A stretch of DNA of 64,000 bases, from the NCBI GenBank assembly GCA_030867875.1, contig JAOWCC010000569.1, positions 1,116,001 to 1,180,000 of the forward strand. The letters run 5' to 3'. Numbering within the stretch: the stretch's first letter is position 1; each line of letters begins with the position of its first letter. The DNA comes from Actinernus sp. WN-2022. Taxonomy: Eukaryota; Cnidaria; Anthozoa; Actiniaria; Actinernidae. Made by a program: the position numbers and the translations under genes. The notes beneath the pieces were generated by a model. It was not told where the DNA came from and searched no databases. It saw only the letters and a program-made list of their open reading frames with translations. Of the stretch, positions 1-12,219 are shown piece after piece.

Positions 1-250
1 AGCGTGTATTTGGTCTGTCAGGATCTGCCAAAATCTTTCATGCATAGGTCCCGATGATAGCTTTCTTCGTACTGTTTGTTGCAGTATCAGTTAGATATAT
101 AAATGGTGTATCTTTCCTCATGAGAGACCGTAACTCTCCAAGGTGACCATAGTTACTACTAAATGCTTCTTCTGTTCCTTGACCCTTTCCCCTGAAGAAC
201 AAAAAGAAATACTGAAGTCAGTAATATAATTAGAATGTATATGCTTTTAT

Positions 251-985
251 TTAACTTGCTGGGTTGACTGTGAAAACTTCTATCTGAGGAAAAATAGTAT
301 CACTAACTATAGCGTAATCAATAACACTGGTGCTATTTGGAGTATAACAAGCACATTGTCCACAAAAATCGCCATTCGTTCTCCCGTTAAGATTGCTAAG
401 TTGAAGGCAATACTTGTTTCTATTAATAAGCAACCGAAAGTAGATATTTTGTAGTCATGATTGTTTCGATTACTAAGGTTGTCGTTAATGTCTATGATTG
501 AACTAGGAGTCGCTAAGATCCCTGAACTACAAAATCATTTAAATTTCCTGTACGCGCATTAAAGTCACCACATAGAATAATATCTCCCATTTTACGATAT
601 GTTAATAATTGCTTTTGTAAAACTTGAAAAGGATCACGATCATCGTCTTTAGGTAAGTATATACTAGAACTACTTGAGGGAATATTTGTGGCGCATACGT
701 AGTATCCTTAGATATGTTGAAGAAATATTTATCCAGTTTTAACCAAACGAAGAAATCATTTGAATCCAACAAAAAATTGATGCCTTTTCTCAAGAGCTCT
801 TTTATAAGTATGGTTAAACCCCCAGAACATTGTTGACTTGAAATCCTTGAGGTAACCACATGTGTTTCTAGTAAAATAATAATATCATACTTATTTATAC
901 AACTAACAAATGACGGATCTTCAGGCTTGCGCTGAAGACCTTCTACATTAAATGATAAGAAAGAGAGGTGTGTTTTAAAATGCAT
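251..985 (-). pseudogene. LINE ORF2 endonuclease (EEP) domain, broken
   Basis: Reading the minus strand, 985 down to 602 starts with a beta-strand typical of the apurinic-like endonuclease of non-LTR elements (SFNVEGL), then a segment ending in LLETHV. After frameshifts, 433 to 251 carries the end of the domain, with NGRTNGDF and VIDYAIVS, the D-Y-x-x-x-S signature near the catalytic His region. The same block occurs in a better copy at 11294-11746. The domain would nick target DNA for target-primed reverse transcription. The RT should lie left of the window. Stops and frame changes show a dead copy. It follows the ORF1 remnant at 1171-2900 in the correct LINE order. Confidence 0.75.
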
Positions 986-1170
986 CTATAAGATAACCAA
1001 ACCGAAGTCAGTGATGAAAAGAGGTAAGGGAATCCTACTACTACATTGTACATGTGGAGTGCTTAGAGGTCGAAATCATTTACGGTTTGTGATAACTACA
1101 CTACTTTATCGATTAATACGAACGTATTGGGTAAGCAGAGTTCGCCAATGGAGGAGGAGGGGGCCTTATG

Positions 1171-2900
1171 TTAGGCATCACCATATGGTGCTGTTGTTGT
1201 GGGACTGGTGAACTGTTGGGTTGGCTCCATGGTGCGGTTGGTCCTGTATTCCTTGTCATAGGAGGGGGAGGTAGATGCATTGACATCATCGCTTATGACA
1301 TCAATTGTAGCTGCCGTAACAGCTGTTTGATTAGCATGTCGGACGTCGATGGTGTGCTGCACCATCAGCCGCGTTGTTATGGTTGGTTTGACGTCTATTT
1401 TGACGACTAAAGGTCTCGCACTTTGGCACAGCAGTCGCGACGACACTTCCCTTGAGCCATGTAAAGCCGGCTGTTTAGGGACTCCCAAAACGTTTCGTAG
1501 GGCATTATTTTGGCCGACAGAGGACGATTTGACGTCATTGACCCCCACATGAATAACAATAGCCTTTGGTTCGTGAAAATGAGGATTTAAGAGAACCGTT
1601 TTCACGCTTTCTAAATTACCACATTTGATTATCGTTGCTGATTTCTGTAGTGGAGATAACTTGCTGGCATTTATGAACTTTCGATTTGAGTCCATCAAGG
1701 CCACTACATCTGATTCGTAGTGACGAAGATTAGCAATATATTGGTTTAGGCCTTGTCGTTCATGGCGTTCACTAGTAGTTATGACTGCGACCCCCGAATT
1801 TCCGGATGATTGAATAATATTTGAATATTTGATTTTCGAGAATTGATTCCAACACAGTGACTTTTTCTTCTAACAGCTCCTCATTAGTGAGTACGCGTGC
1901 TGTGTTTGCCTGGCATTCCTTAATGAGTAATTGCGAGGATTTGAGGGTCGCTGCCAGTTGGGATTCGATTGACTTAGACTTCTGCATTACATGTGTTTGT
2001 TGGTCGTGCAGACTGTTTATTTTAGCACTTAACTTCTTGTTGTCTGTTTCGAGTTTAACAATGCGGTCCGTATAACATTCTAAGTCTTGTTGAAATGTCC
2101 GAGTTAAGGCAGAAACTTCGTTTTTCAGTGCAACCTTGGAATATTTAGTGTCTGAAGTTATATCTGACTGAAGCAATTTAAATTGGATGGTAAGCTGCTT
2201 CTCTAATTTCAGAACTTGTAAGTCCCGGGAGGCAATATTGTTTTCAAGTGTGGTTATGATCATTTCGAGTTTATTCATTCGTTCCATTATCTGGTCGAAC
2301 CGGGCTGTTTGGTTACTTGAAAGGGCTCCAACTTCCTGTGCAATATGTGGCTTGTCACCCGGAAAAGAACGGTGTTTAACCGCAGAAGACCGCTTTGTAA
2401 CTGGACTCCGCTACATTTTAGGAGTAGAATGTTTTGTATTTTCTTGGTTTTCTATGTCATGGGAGTTCGAGGAGCTTTCCATGGCCATTTCTTCATCGAC
2501 TTCACTCGTTTTAGCACCAGCATTGAATTCTCCCAGTTCATTAGAATTATCCTCGTTGCCTGATAACAATAAATCATCTTCATCTATTTCAAGTTTAGTT
2601 CCAGTACATTCTTCGTAAGCCGCACTTGCTCAATTTCCTTCTTCCAACAGAGTTACCATCTGTTTTAGTGTAGAGAAGTCTCCTTTTAGCCACTGATCTC
2701 TAAATGGCCCTTGGATCATAACTTTGCATTTTGTATCATACATAGTGATTGTAAATAGTGATTTCTTAGAGGATTTATCAGCATAATTACATACTTTAAC
2801 AAGGTGTTCCACCATGTACCCACTGGCATCCTTTGCATCTTGCCAATGCACTTGGAAATCGTCCTGATTTCCAAGGTCCAGCCAACATCGATTTTTTATG
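1171..2900 (-). pseudogene. LINE ORF1 with coiled coil and SGNH/esterase-like domain
   Basis: Three minus-strand open pieces line up as one decayed ORF1. 2900-2630 is an N-terminal piece with TITMYDTKCKVMIQG, like the N-terminal beta-fold of CR1/L2-type ORF1. 2287-1772 is a long heptad coiled coil. 1704-1171 contains MDSNRKFI, an Asn/Gly block with IVIHVGVNDV, which I read as the SGNH hydrolase (esterase) domain known in CR1/L2 ORF1 proteins. Such proteins bind the RNA and form the RNP. The Ser-Asn motif (DSNRK) and HVGVND match SGNH blocks I and III in spirit. Frame breaks between pieces make it a pseudogene. It sits directly upstream of the endonuclease remnant at 251-985. Confidence 0.7.
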
Positions 2901-2944
2901 GACTTCAGTCATGTCCAGTGTGGAAATCCAGGTCTGAATATATA

Positions 2945-3070
2945 ACAAATAAATATTACGTTCCCCCCCCCCTAGAATTCGTTAGAACGGGGTTTCGCCG
3001 GTTTATAACGAACCTCCGATATAGCGAACATATTTTCCGATCCTTTGTCACTTCTCCACTGTAGACCTTT
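2945..3070. repeat. Possible pogo/mariner-type MITE end with C10 run
   Basis: After a run of ten C (2963-2972) the sequence carries phrases such as TTTATAACGAACCTCCGATA and TAGCGAACATATTTTCCG, which look like the ends of Tc1/pogo-type MITEs in invertebrates. I cannot see a matching second end or a TA duplication, so this is only a suggestion. Confidence 0.25.
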
Positions 3071-3598
3071 AGTAGACTGTTTTGTATGGTTTGTGAGGGA
3101 AAGAAATACAACTTTTCCTTCGTAAATATGAATTTTTAACTTCTCCAGTACATTATAGTATGGCGTATAACATGACATGTATATATAATGACAAATATAC
3201 GGCCATCTACAAAGTCAATATGTTATGAACCAAGCCCGGTTACAATTTACAATTCATAGTGTGTTTTGGTTCAGTTTGAGAGTTATTTGTGACCCACGCC
3301 AAAGCCATATACACAATGGTGTTTGCATAATTTCTAACATGCCATGAAACAAGAAACAGCGTGCAACAAACACGAACACAGGCCGATCAGAATTTACCAT
3401 AATAATTATGAATGAAACTTGTATCTTCAGAGTCAACCGCTAGAAACTGCTTGTGTTAATTTCTATTTGATAAAAGCATAGAGGTGTAGTATGACTAAGT
3501 GGGGTAATCAAATGAACTCATTTGGAATTGTAATAACGACTGGAGAACAACTAAAGTACAACTGGGCTGTTTAACCCTTCTCACAAATAAAAATAATA
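3071..3598. other. No recognisable gene
   Basis: Short open frames on the minus strand here show no domain or composition typical of coding DNA. No repeat structure was recognised. Confidence 0.5.
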
Positions 3599-3604
3599 AT
3601 AAAT

Positions 3605-3745
3605 ATTTTATTTGTTATAGCAGGCTGAGTATTACAGCTTATTTTATTTGTTATAGCAGGCTGAGTATTACAGCTTACAGCTAGTGGGGGCCTCAGCTTT
3701 AATTTACTCCTCACACACTCCCCACTACATTAACTGTTCAGGGGT
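3605..3745 (-). repeat. SINE-like 3' end with a perfect 36-bp tandem duplication
   Basis: Positions 3605-3640 and 3641-3676 are identical 36-bp units. The adjoining stretch to 3745 is, in reverse complement, closely similar to 18150-18240: both hold AGTGTGTGAGGAGTAAA followed by AGCTGTAAGCTG and a CAGCCT-rich end. Two dispersed copies sharing the same end suggest a SINE or LINE 3' tail. The tandem duplication affects only this copy. Confidence 0.5.
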
Positions 3746-4086
3746 CAAAAGTTAAACAGGGTTGTTTAGTGGCCGAAATACGAAGAATTTGACAATGTTA
3801 AAATGAAATAATAACTAATAACGTTGTTCCAAGTCACCAGCATTGGTACATAGGAAATACATAAAGATGTATCTAATCATAGCGTACAATCATTAAAGAT
3901 AACAGTTATATCATAAGTATTTTGCTGTAAGCTTCACAATAGAATCATCTGTCATGGATACACAATACATAAATACGTCTCTATGGTCAAAATAACTGAA
4001 CACGCTATTAATCTCTAATAAATTAGTAAGGAAATTATCTCTGAGAGCTACTAATCTACTATTGTTGCACTGGAGAAATAATGTAA
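3746..4086. other. No recognisable gene
   Basis: AT-rich sequence with scattered stops in all frames. Nothing recognised. Confidence 0.5.
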
Positions 4087-5345
4087 CTCATCGCCAACTT
4101 CATTCGAATTTCAAATTGTACATACACGCGAGCCATAGACGATATTTGCATATCGCCCAGTTTCAACGGGAAATTTATTGCAAGGAGATACTAAACCTTG
4201 ACGATACGTAACATTTGAGATTCGAGATAAGTAGTTCTCAAAACCTATTCTCGATATTACAAGATTTAAAGTACGTAATTTACTACACTGGTGAATCTGA
4301 TCCCTCCACGTAATATTTATAATGTTTGTATAATGTTTGTACAATTCAGATTTAAAATATTTAGCTAGAAGTATAATGTTACTAGTAGATAAAGAGCAAG
4401 AGCCTTTAAAGACTAAGATTACACATTTCTAGCAAATTATCAGTAAAACTAACACCCTGAAAATTTGATTTGATACATAAACGTGCTGCTTTCCCAACTA
4501 ATTCATCCTCATATAAAGAATATTTCACCCGTAACCAATAATTAACCATAAAGATAGAAATTTGTACAATCATTGGTAATCTGCCCAATTCGGCATACCG
4601 CTAAATTAGTAGACTTGGAATGAAGTCCTAAGATACGCTTGCAAAATTTCAAATGCAGTTTCTCTATGTCAGAAACCGCAATGAAAAACGTATTCCTGAA
4701 CATATCAAAACTTTTTATCCTTCCTAAAACATGTAGTCCCTAGATCTCACACCCTGCATATAGCAGTACCGGAGATACAAGCGTTGAAAACAATTTCAAC
4801 AGCACCTTGATCGGAACATTATCCACGTTAGAAAACCTTCTAAATATACTATGATATGCTCGCAACGCTTTATTATACAAAGCCTTTCGGGAAAACTTAA
4901 ACCCCCACCATAATGAAACGTTATTCCCAAATATGAAACGTTATTCCCAAATATGAATACTCATCAACGCATTCTAACAAATCTCTACCAAAATACCAGT
5001 TAGAGGTAATATACAAACGCTGTTGACAACTTGGTACCAAACATTAAAATCTTGGACTTTTTCAAGTTAACACTCAGCCTCCACTTTTTAGCATAGCTCC
5101 CAAGTCCACGACGACAACCTTACAGTCCGGACTCAGACTGAGATAAAATCACCAGATCGTCAGCGTAAAGCAAACAATTCAACTTAGTATCCCCCAGCAA
5201 CACCGGATCACAAGATGGCATGTTGAGAAAAGTCCAGAAATATCGTTTATAAAAACATTGAACAAAGTGGGGCTAAGATTACACCCCTATTTAACTCCAA
5301 TGTCTGTTTGAAAGAAAGGAGTTACACCTTGGCCTAATTTAACTG
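4087..5345 (-). pseudogene. Heavily decayed LINE reverse transcriptase
   Basis: On the minus strand, 5340-5030 reads in pieces as an RT palm: a block resembling FFQTDIGVK followed by CNLSPTLFN and FINDI, then a region around 5175-5150 whose bases still spell a YADD-like catalytic box with one frame change. Further down, 4588-4111 holds the C-terminal part with WRDQIHQCSKLRTLNL and FENYLSRI...VTYRQGL, typical of the domain after the RT in one LINE group (Cys/His-rich tail). Frameshifts and stops are frequent, so it is an old insertion. A 20-bp unit is duplicated in tandem at 4913-4952. Family is not certain; it differs from the other LINEs in the window. Confidence 0.6.
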
Positions 5346-5399
5346 CCGAGCTAACAGACGAATACATACTTAGCAGAATGCGCACAAATGTTTTACTTC

Positions 5400-5870
5400 A
5401 TCCATATTGAATCAATTTGAAAAACAAACACTATCATAAGACCATTTTATTATTTCACACTGATTCGAAAACGTAAATAACAGGAGTAGCATGAAAACAA
5501 TCAATAGATTGATTGAAGATTAAAAACAAGAAGCTGCACGCAGCTTGAACTCCGGCGTATCTTTTGTAACGCGGATGATCTCATATGCCTGCGTGTTTGG
5601 CACATTAAAACGCACAATCAGACAGACAGCCGATCTCATATAAAACTCCACACAAGTCAGAACACGAGTGAACCCAAGTAGAACACGAGCGACTTCAAGT
5701 AAGCCAGGCTACCCTAGGATAACACAGGTAGCCCAAAAATACTAGGTTCCAAATACTATGATCATCTGATCTAAAACTCCACATGAGTGAGGACACGAGT
5801 GAACACGAGCGCACAGCGATTCATAATTTAATTAACAAAATGATATAATACAAAATAACAGGAGTATATT
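5400..5870. repeat. Gene-free stretch with repeated ACACGAG words
   Basis: Between about 5650 and 5820 the word ACACGAGTGAAC or ACACGAGCG recurs several times (AACACGAGTGAACC, GGACACGAGTGAACACGAG). The same phrase returns near 6285 as ACACGAGTGAACACGAGTAC. This indicates a dispersed or rearranged repeat flanking the MITE at 5872-6153. No coding potential is seen. Confidence 0.4.
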
Positions 5871-5871
5871 A

Positions 5872-6153
5872 CACAGGAGTGTTCCTGTGTCCTTGTTTTG
5901 GCCCCTAACACAGTAGATCGTGTGTCTATTTATAGCCGTGAAGTTCTGGTATGCAATTACGTTGTCTTTTGTTCTCTTGCGCTTTAGTAATTTTTAGCAG
6001 TTTGAACCGTGTTAATTACAATTTTTCAGTGCATCCTGATTGGTTAAAAGTGACGGCTTTTGTTCCTTCTCGCGGGAAACGCTACGCTAAAAATAACTCT
6101 ACCATCTACAGTGTTGTGTGAAAATATAATGTGGGAAGAGGAACACTCCTCTG
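5872..6153. repeat. MITE with CACAGGAGTGTTCC terminal inverted repeats
   Basis: The left end CACAGGAGTGTTCC (5872) is mirrored by GGAACACTCCTCTG ending at 6153, one mismatch. The flanks are TTA and TAA. At 282 bp with no ORF this is a miniature inverted-repeat transposon. The CACAG start recalls CACTA/Chapaev-type ends, which is inference only. Confidence 0.5.
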
Positions 6154-6159
6154 TAATAA

Positions 6160-8010
6160 TAATAATTGTTTTATCGTCTTAGTTGTTTCGGGTTACCTGT
6201 GTACCTCGCCATTGTGCGGTACCAGCCCAAAACAAATTGCATCCAAATACTATTAGGATCTGTTCTAGAACACCACACGAGTGAACACGAGTACACTAGC
6301 TATTGTTTCATCATTTATTTAACCAACCTGTATAAATGCCGCGTGAAGCTGCAAAAGCAGCCGATTGCGTTACTACCGCTGTGACCCGTGTGCACCCATG
6401 AATCGTTGCAGGTGATCAATGTTTTGATTAGTCTGATATTGTGGTCATTAAAAATATTTGTTTGCAGAAGTACACAGTTTCAAGTTTCGAGTTGACTGCC
6501 GTAAAAGGTTGGATAGCAAGTAGATTTGGTTACATAGTTGTATAGATCTTACGAACAATGGAGCCTGATTTCTACGAAATCTAATAGAACAAAAACAGTA
6601 TGTAGACTTATGATTACAGAGTTACAAAGTGAATATACAAGAAAAGAAAAAGACTTTTATTCCAATAATTTTAATGAAGTCTTTTTCTTTAAATATATAC
6701 TGTAAATATATTAACACATAGTACACATACAGTGAATATACAAGTCATAAAAATATTAAATAGATAAATGATGAAGGCTTAAAGTAAGTAACAATAAGTG
6801 CAAAATATATGCTCTCTGTTTTTTTCGGACTACCTATGTTATCCTTGTTCAAACAAAACAACTATGAAACTGTTGATTGCTGAAGAGATCGAGTGCCACT
6901 ACATGGCAATTAAAATCAGCAAATTGCCAGTTGAGAAAGGGTGTTTGTAAAACGCGGATACGGATGGCGGATGACGGATGGCGGATATGTTAAAATTAAT
7001 ATATTTTTAAAAATTAAAAAGAATCGTTGAGCAGTACATCTACCAGAACTCTGGTTTCGTCTGTAAATATTTTGATTCTCTTCTACGCGTTTTGTCTCTT
7101 GAGGGAGTAACGAGCGATATATGCCGCATAATACAAGTCAAATTTTCCTTCGATACCAGAGGGAACCGGCAACGGGGACTTTTTCTGAGTTTTGCCGCTG
7201 GTAGAATCCCAACCGACATATAGGCCTCGTATATAAAAAAAGCATTTACTGATACGCTGTACGGTAATGGAACAAACTAGCAACCGGCCGTATTAAATAA
7301 AGATAGTTCCAGGTGACGTTTACAATATTTTTGAATCTCTATGTCATCGAAATCATTATCAATATAATGACTTATCGGGGAGGAATTTGAAACATCACGT
7401 GCAGATTATGACGATAAAAACTTGTCAAAATGCCGGCCGGCGTCATAGAAGTCAGTATGGTAAGGTCCTATTAAATGATTTCGACCTTGGAAAAAAAGCG
7501 TGCTGTACTGGGCACTTCTGTTAACTTATTATTTATTCACGTTGAGTTTTACTTCCAATGCAATAGACCTCTATTGTAACACTGAGTTATATGTCCATTT
7601 GTTCTTATACTAGGCCCAAGTAGATTGTTTTTGGATGAGTGTATCTTGTGTTATGAGAGTGAATACTTGATACAGGGATGAGGAATTCAGTAAATAGGGG
7701 AGGGATACTAACTGAGTGGTTAATTTTCTCACCCACAGTGCTTCACGTGCTTTGTTTTTGTTTATATCCGGGACTCTGACTCCTTGTTCACGGCGGAAAC
7801 CTCACGAACTGAGCGTATTCTTTATGTTGGTGACATGATAATTTTGACTTGAACATGGATGACCTTGATGAAACTAATAGTACCTTACAAAGTGTTTCAA
7901 TATAGTGTTATACTATAATATTTACCGCTCACTCGTCGCTTCCCTGCTATCAGTGCTATAAACTAATAATTATGAAAGCGAGAGGTTTCTCTCCTCCGTT
8001 TTATTTTTAC
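6160..8010. other. No recognisable gene
   Basis: Long AT-rich stretch. A 66-codon minus frame at 7283-7083 ends in YYAAYIARYSLKRQ, which I do not recognise. Short degenerate repeats occur at 6956-6985 (CGGATGGCGGATGACGG). Nothing else is supportable. Confidence 0.45.
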
Positions 8011-8014
8011 TTCC

Positions 8015-8046
8015 AGACAGACAGAGACAGACAGAGAGAGAGAGAG
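8015..8046. repeat. GACA/GA microsatellite
   Basis: Simple repeat of ACAGAC changing into (AG)n. It lies just upstream of the PHD-type LINE and may be part of its 5' region. Confidence 0.8.
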
Positions 8047-8182
8047 ATTCATCTGGACCCACACTGGAAATATTTACCTAAGGAAAGATGGGCACAGTCC
8101 ATCAAGAGTAATATCATCCCCATCAGGTTTAGAGAATCTTAGAGAACTCACAACTTCAAGCAATGGATAAGATATCTAGGGT

Positions 8183-9815
8183 ATGACTAAGTGTCCAAGA
8201 TGTTTAAAGAGTGTTAGAGAAAACAGTAGAACCATTGAATGTGATCTTTGTGTGCAATGGTTTCACCTAAAATGTACTCACTAACAATTAAGGCCTACAA
8301 TTCTATTTCTCTAACTTATGAACTGTGGCTGTGCCACACATGTAGAAATATAATATTTCCATTTAATACTATTGACAATTGTGACCTCCTGAAGCTTTGT
8401 TTCAATTCGAACACTAGTTATTTATGTTCAGATAATATAACTCAGGCAAATCTCTCTGAATTACATCAATTTGAAATCATCTCATCTCTTAACAATACAC
8501 CCAATCTTTCTGAGCTCGATTCTGAATTCAACACGGCCTCTCAAGTCAACTTTAGCTACTATAATATTCACGAATTCCATAATTCTACTGATATTCAGAA
8601 TATAGGAATTGACAACTATCTATCTGTTTTACATTGTAATATCAGAAGTATCTGTGCAAATTATGACCATCTTGTTCAACTGTTGGCTGACCTCCATCAT
8701 CCCTTCAAATTAATTGGATTATCAGAAACTTGGTTAAACTCATCGAAAAGTCAACCATCAAACATATCTCTTCATAGATATTTGTATCAAATTTGAATCT
8801 CAGCCTAGTAATTATCAAGTTGGCGGAGTTGGTCTATATATTCATGATAATTTATCTTTCAATATTCGGGATGATTTGGGCCAATCAACAGAAGACCACG
8901 AATCTTTGTGGATAGAGATTGATAACAAAAACACCCTTTGTGCAATAATTTATAGACATCCAAATTCTAATCTTGAGTCATTTTTAAAATCCTTTTACGC
9001 AGTTATTGATAAGGTAAATAAAGAATCTAAACATTGCATTATCATGGGAGACTTTAACATAAATATTGACTCTCATCACTTAACTGAGGACTTCATTAAA
9101 ACATTAGCTTCCTATTTCTTTCAGCCTCACATCTTAAACCAACTAAAATAACTAATTTGTATGCAACCCTAATTGACACCTTTTTTTTTTTATTCCCTTG
9201 ACAATCATACAATCATACAATAAGTGGAAATATCCTGTTTTATTTTGTCTGATCATTTACCAAACTTTATTATTATTGACCAAGCTTATAGTCCTCCAAA
9301 AAAAAGAAAAAACATTCACAAGAGATTATTTCAAGTTTGATCAAAATGGCTTATTAAGAGAATTCTAAAATGTCGGTTGCAACTTAGTATTTCACAACAA
9401 GAGGTGACGTAAATCAAATGTTTGAAACTTTTTTCTCAACTGTTCAGAAATAATTGACTGCCATATTCCTTTAAGACAGATATCAAGAAAAGAAAATCAA
9501 AAATCACTTCATTAACTCATACTAGTCATTTCACTGTTTTTAGCTACATAACCATCTGCTAGTACAACCGCCACCATAGTTTACCCTTTTGAGTGTACTA
9601 ATTAATTTAGGATTTTAGCTATGCTTATATTTATATCCGTTGACTTAAGTTACTGATTTCTCCTTAGACTTTCAAATTATTATATTATGACCAATTATAT
9701 TATTAATTACAGTTAATTATAGTTATTCTGGGTAACTATTACCTCATTTCTGTCAATTTATACATGAATCTCCTCTTTACTTTATTTTGTATGGTAATAA
9801 AGTTGTTGTTGTTAA
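8183..9815 (+). pseudogene. Internally deleted PHD-finger/endonuclease LINE
   Basis: The frame opening at ATG 8183 encodes a Cys/His cluster of PHD type (CPRCLKSV...CDLCVQWFHLKC), then shifts frame and completes it with LWLCHTC near 8330. PHD fingers bind histone tails in host proteins and occur in some LINE ORFs. The EEP endonuclease follows: LHCNIRS at 8632, IGLSETWLN at 8715, IYRHPNSN and IMGDFNINI at 8950-9065. The RT is missing. After about 9160 the sequence jumps to a 3' UTR ending in TAATAAAGTTGTTGTTGTTA near 9815, the same tail type as the LINE at 32.0-37.1 kb. So it is a dead copy with a large internal deletion and frameshifts. Confidence 0.75.
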
Positions 9816-9826
9816 CGAATTACAAC

Positions 9827-10294
9827 TCGCTTGAATGCAAAATTATTATCTTAGCGGCTCTGTTGTCAAATTTCGTGCGAGTATAAACTGTGATCCGAAA
9901 ATCACTGTGTGAAAGCCCTTCGAAACCAGAGAAAGAGAGTTAAACGCCGAAGCCCAGCCTCAATATGATTTTAGGAAATTGCTCAGTTCTTTTCGGGTCG
10001 ACCAAGTGGAGAGAGAGATTGAGATATCTGCTAGCAGGCAATATCGTTGCTGGCAGTAGCAGAGAACCAGTTCAAGAGCTCGCTTGAATGGGAAATTATT
10101 ATCTCGGCAGCTTTGTTTGTCAAATTTCGTGCGAGCACAAACTTTAATCGACCCGGTGAATCCGAAAATCTCGGCGAAATCACTGTTTAAAAGTCATTCG
10201 AAACCAGAGAGACCTGTTTCCACAAGTTAAACGCCAAAGCCCTGAAAATGATTTTAGGAAACTGCTCAGTTCTTTTCGGGTCGACCAAGCGGAG
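9827..10294 (+). repeat. Direct duplication of a ~190-215 bp unit
   Basis: Unit 1 (9827-10012) and unit 2 (10079-10294) begin CTCGCTTGAATG and end TTTTCGGGTCGACCAAG. They share most of the sequence between, with indels; unit 2 has extra blocks such as CGACCCGGTGAATC. The spacing suggests either a pair of solo-LTR-like copies or an unequal tandem duplication. No ORF is present. Confidence 0.65.
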
Positions 10295-10640
10295 TTTTGT
10301 TGCCATATGGTCACATAAGCCAGTCACGGTGTTCAACAACCCAAAGCGGCTCAAAGATAGTAGATACTCGAACTAAGCGCTAATATATCTTTAAATACAA
10401 AGATTAATGGTCAGGATAGCTTCTCCATGTTGTAGGTGGAAATCTTGGACACAAACGGACAATTGTTTCCTGACCTTTCCTTTCGTTGAGGACGAACGAG
10501 ACTCTGTCATATGAGGTAAAACTAAAAGTTACATGACTAAATAATTTAAAAGACTTAAATAAGAGGATCAACAGGAAGAACAATACAAAAGGTTCAGCCT
10601 AGTTTGATTTTTTGACGATATCTGGAAGGATGGCAGAGAT
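10295..10640. other. No recognisable gene
   Basis: Only scattered short frames. Nothing recognised. Confidence 0.45.
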
Positions 10641-10650
10641 GTAGAGAAGA

Positions 10651-11746
10651 TTAAAACCACTGCCATAAAACTGTGGGTGAGACGGCCCCTTTAATAGCCC
10701 AAACGTGATAGTATTGTACAATCAGAGCTTCACTACTAAAGCTCCCAGTTGTAAAAGTGACCTTATTTAAATCTTTGAAATAACTATACCACTGTGCCGG
10801 TGATACCTCATCCGAAATGACTATAGATTGTCTCGATTTTATTGAATTAACAAGTTTCCAAAACTCTTTTGGGTTCCTCTCTTCCATTAATTGAATTTTG
10901 TTCAACATGTCGCTTTGAAAGTTTCTCCTCAGCCGCTTATAATCGCTTTTCGTAGTGAGAAATGTATGTCTTAAGAAAGGATCATTTGGGTATTTTGAAA
11001 CTAAACAGCCTAAATTTCGCAATTCCTTTTTGAAAGAATGACAACTCTTGTCGAACCTCTTCTGCTTTTGTACTGTAAGCCTTTGTTTCTTTCTTGAAAC
11101 TTTCTCTTTTTTATGTGTGAAACGTTTTGGGACAAATTAACTATAACACCAAGGAATCTATTTCTAATACGCTTGGTATATCAAATAGACTGTTCAATTC
11201 ATTAAAAACATCTGCACTATCAAGATGTTCACGAAGCTCAGACTTAATGTCATCATTCCATATAAATGACATCGGAAATGGTGACAATTGTATTTAATGT
11301 TCTGGCCCTGCACGAGGTTCGACATTCAGAGCAACCGATAAGAAACAATCATGTGAGAACTCAGTCACATCTGACACAGAAAAATGATTTATCAATTGGA
11401 GTAAATCAGAAGAGACAATTGCATAATCAACCACACTAGACCCATTATAAGTATGACAGGTAAATTGACCAAGAAAGTCCCCTTTCGTCCTACCATTCAA
11501 ACCAACCAATTCTTTCCCACGACACAACTCAGCCAACGACCTCCCATACGAATTCACGTGAACATCTAGCGATTTCCGCGGTTCAATTGGACAAGTAAAA
11601 AACATCGGATTGCCACACGTGTCATCTCCAAAATCATCTAAACAACCCATTCTGGAGTTAAAGTCTCCACACAGCATACCTTCACCTAATCTAGAAAATT
11701 TATAAATATTTTCTTGTTGGTCGTCTCGTGTGTGTGTATTCACCAC
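10651..11746 (-). pseudogene. LINE ORF2 fragment: endonuclease end and EN-RT linker
   Basis: Minus frame 11746-11294 carries the second half of an EEP endonuclease: CGDFNSRMG (metal-binding DFN), GRTKGDFLGQF, VVDYAIVSS and a final Ser/His-Asp block (EFSHDCFLSV). After frame loss, 11022-10651 encodes the linker before the RT, with YKRLRRNFQ and NPKEFWKLVNSIKS. The RT itself is absent, so the piece is truncated on both sides. The endonuclease is the same family as 251-985. It is an unmistakable non-LTR element but not functional. Confidence 0.8.
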
Positions 11747-11749
11747 GTA

Positions 11750-12180
11750 CGAAGAATTTGATGAATTTCTGGTTCAGTGGAACCAACAAGCAAGCTAAGT
11801 TTGATTCCTAATTGTATATACTTGATTGTATACGGATTTATTTTTCCATGTCTGACTATTGTAATATTTTGCCGTTCTATGAAATGGCGGTTAGCATACC
11901 TCAATCGACTTTAGTTGATTACATACCAGTGTTTATCTTCCCCGCCGACGCAGACCAAAACTAGTTTTTACAGGAACTAGTTGCCTATCATATGAAATGG
12001 ATGACCGAGAGTTTCATTTCACAATTGGCTCTTGGTCATTTGATCACTTGGACCAACTAGACACTGACTTAGACTGGCCTAGACAGCATGGCGACCGGAG
12101 GTCTCGATCGGTCGCTCTTCTGAAACAGTAATAATTTTAGTTTACTGAGGTAACATGATAGAGATACAATCCCTATTTAT
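11750..12180. other. LINE 5' region or unassigned DNA
   Basis: No ORF. The part near 12090-12130 (GGCGACCGGAGGTCTCGATCG) may be the 5' UTR of the LINE that follows; the boundary is not visible. Confidence 0.35.
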
Positions 12181-12219
12181 CGTAAAGAATGAGTTCAACG
12201 AAGGATAAGTTGATTAACG

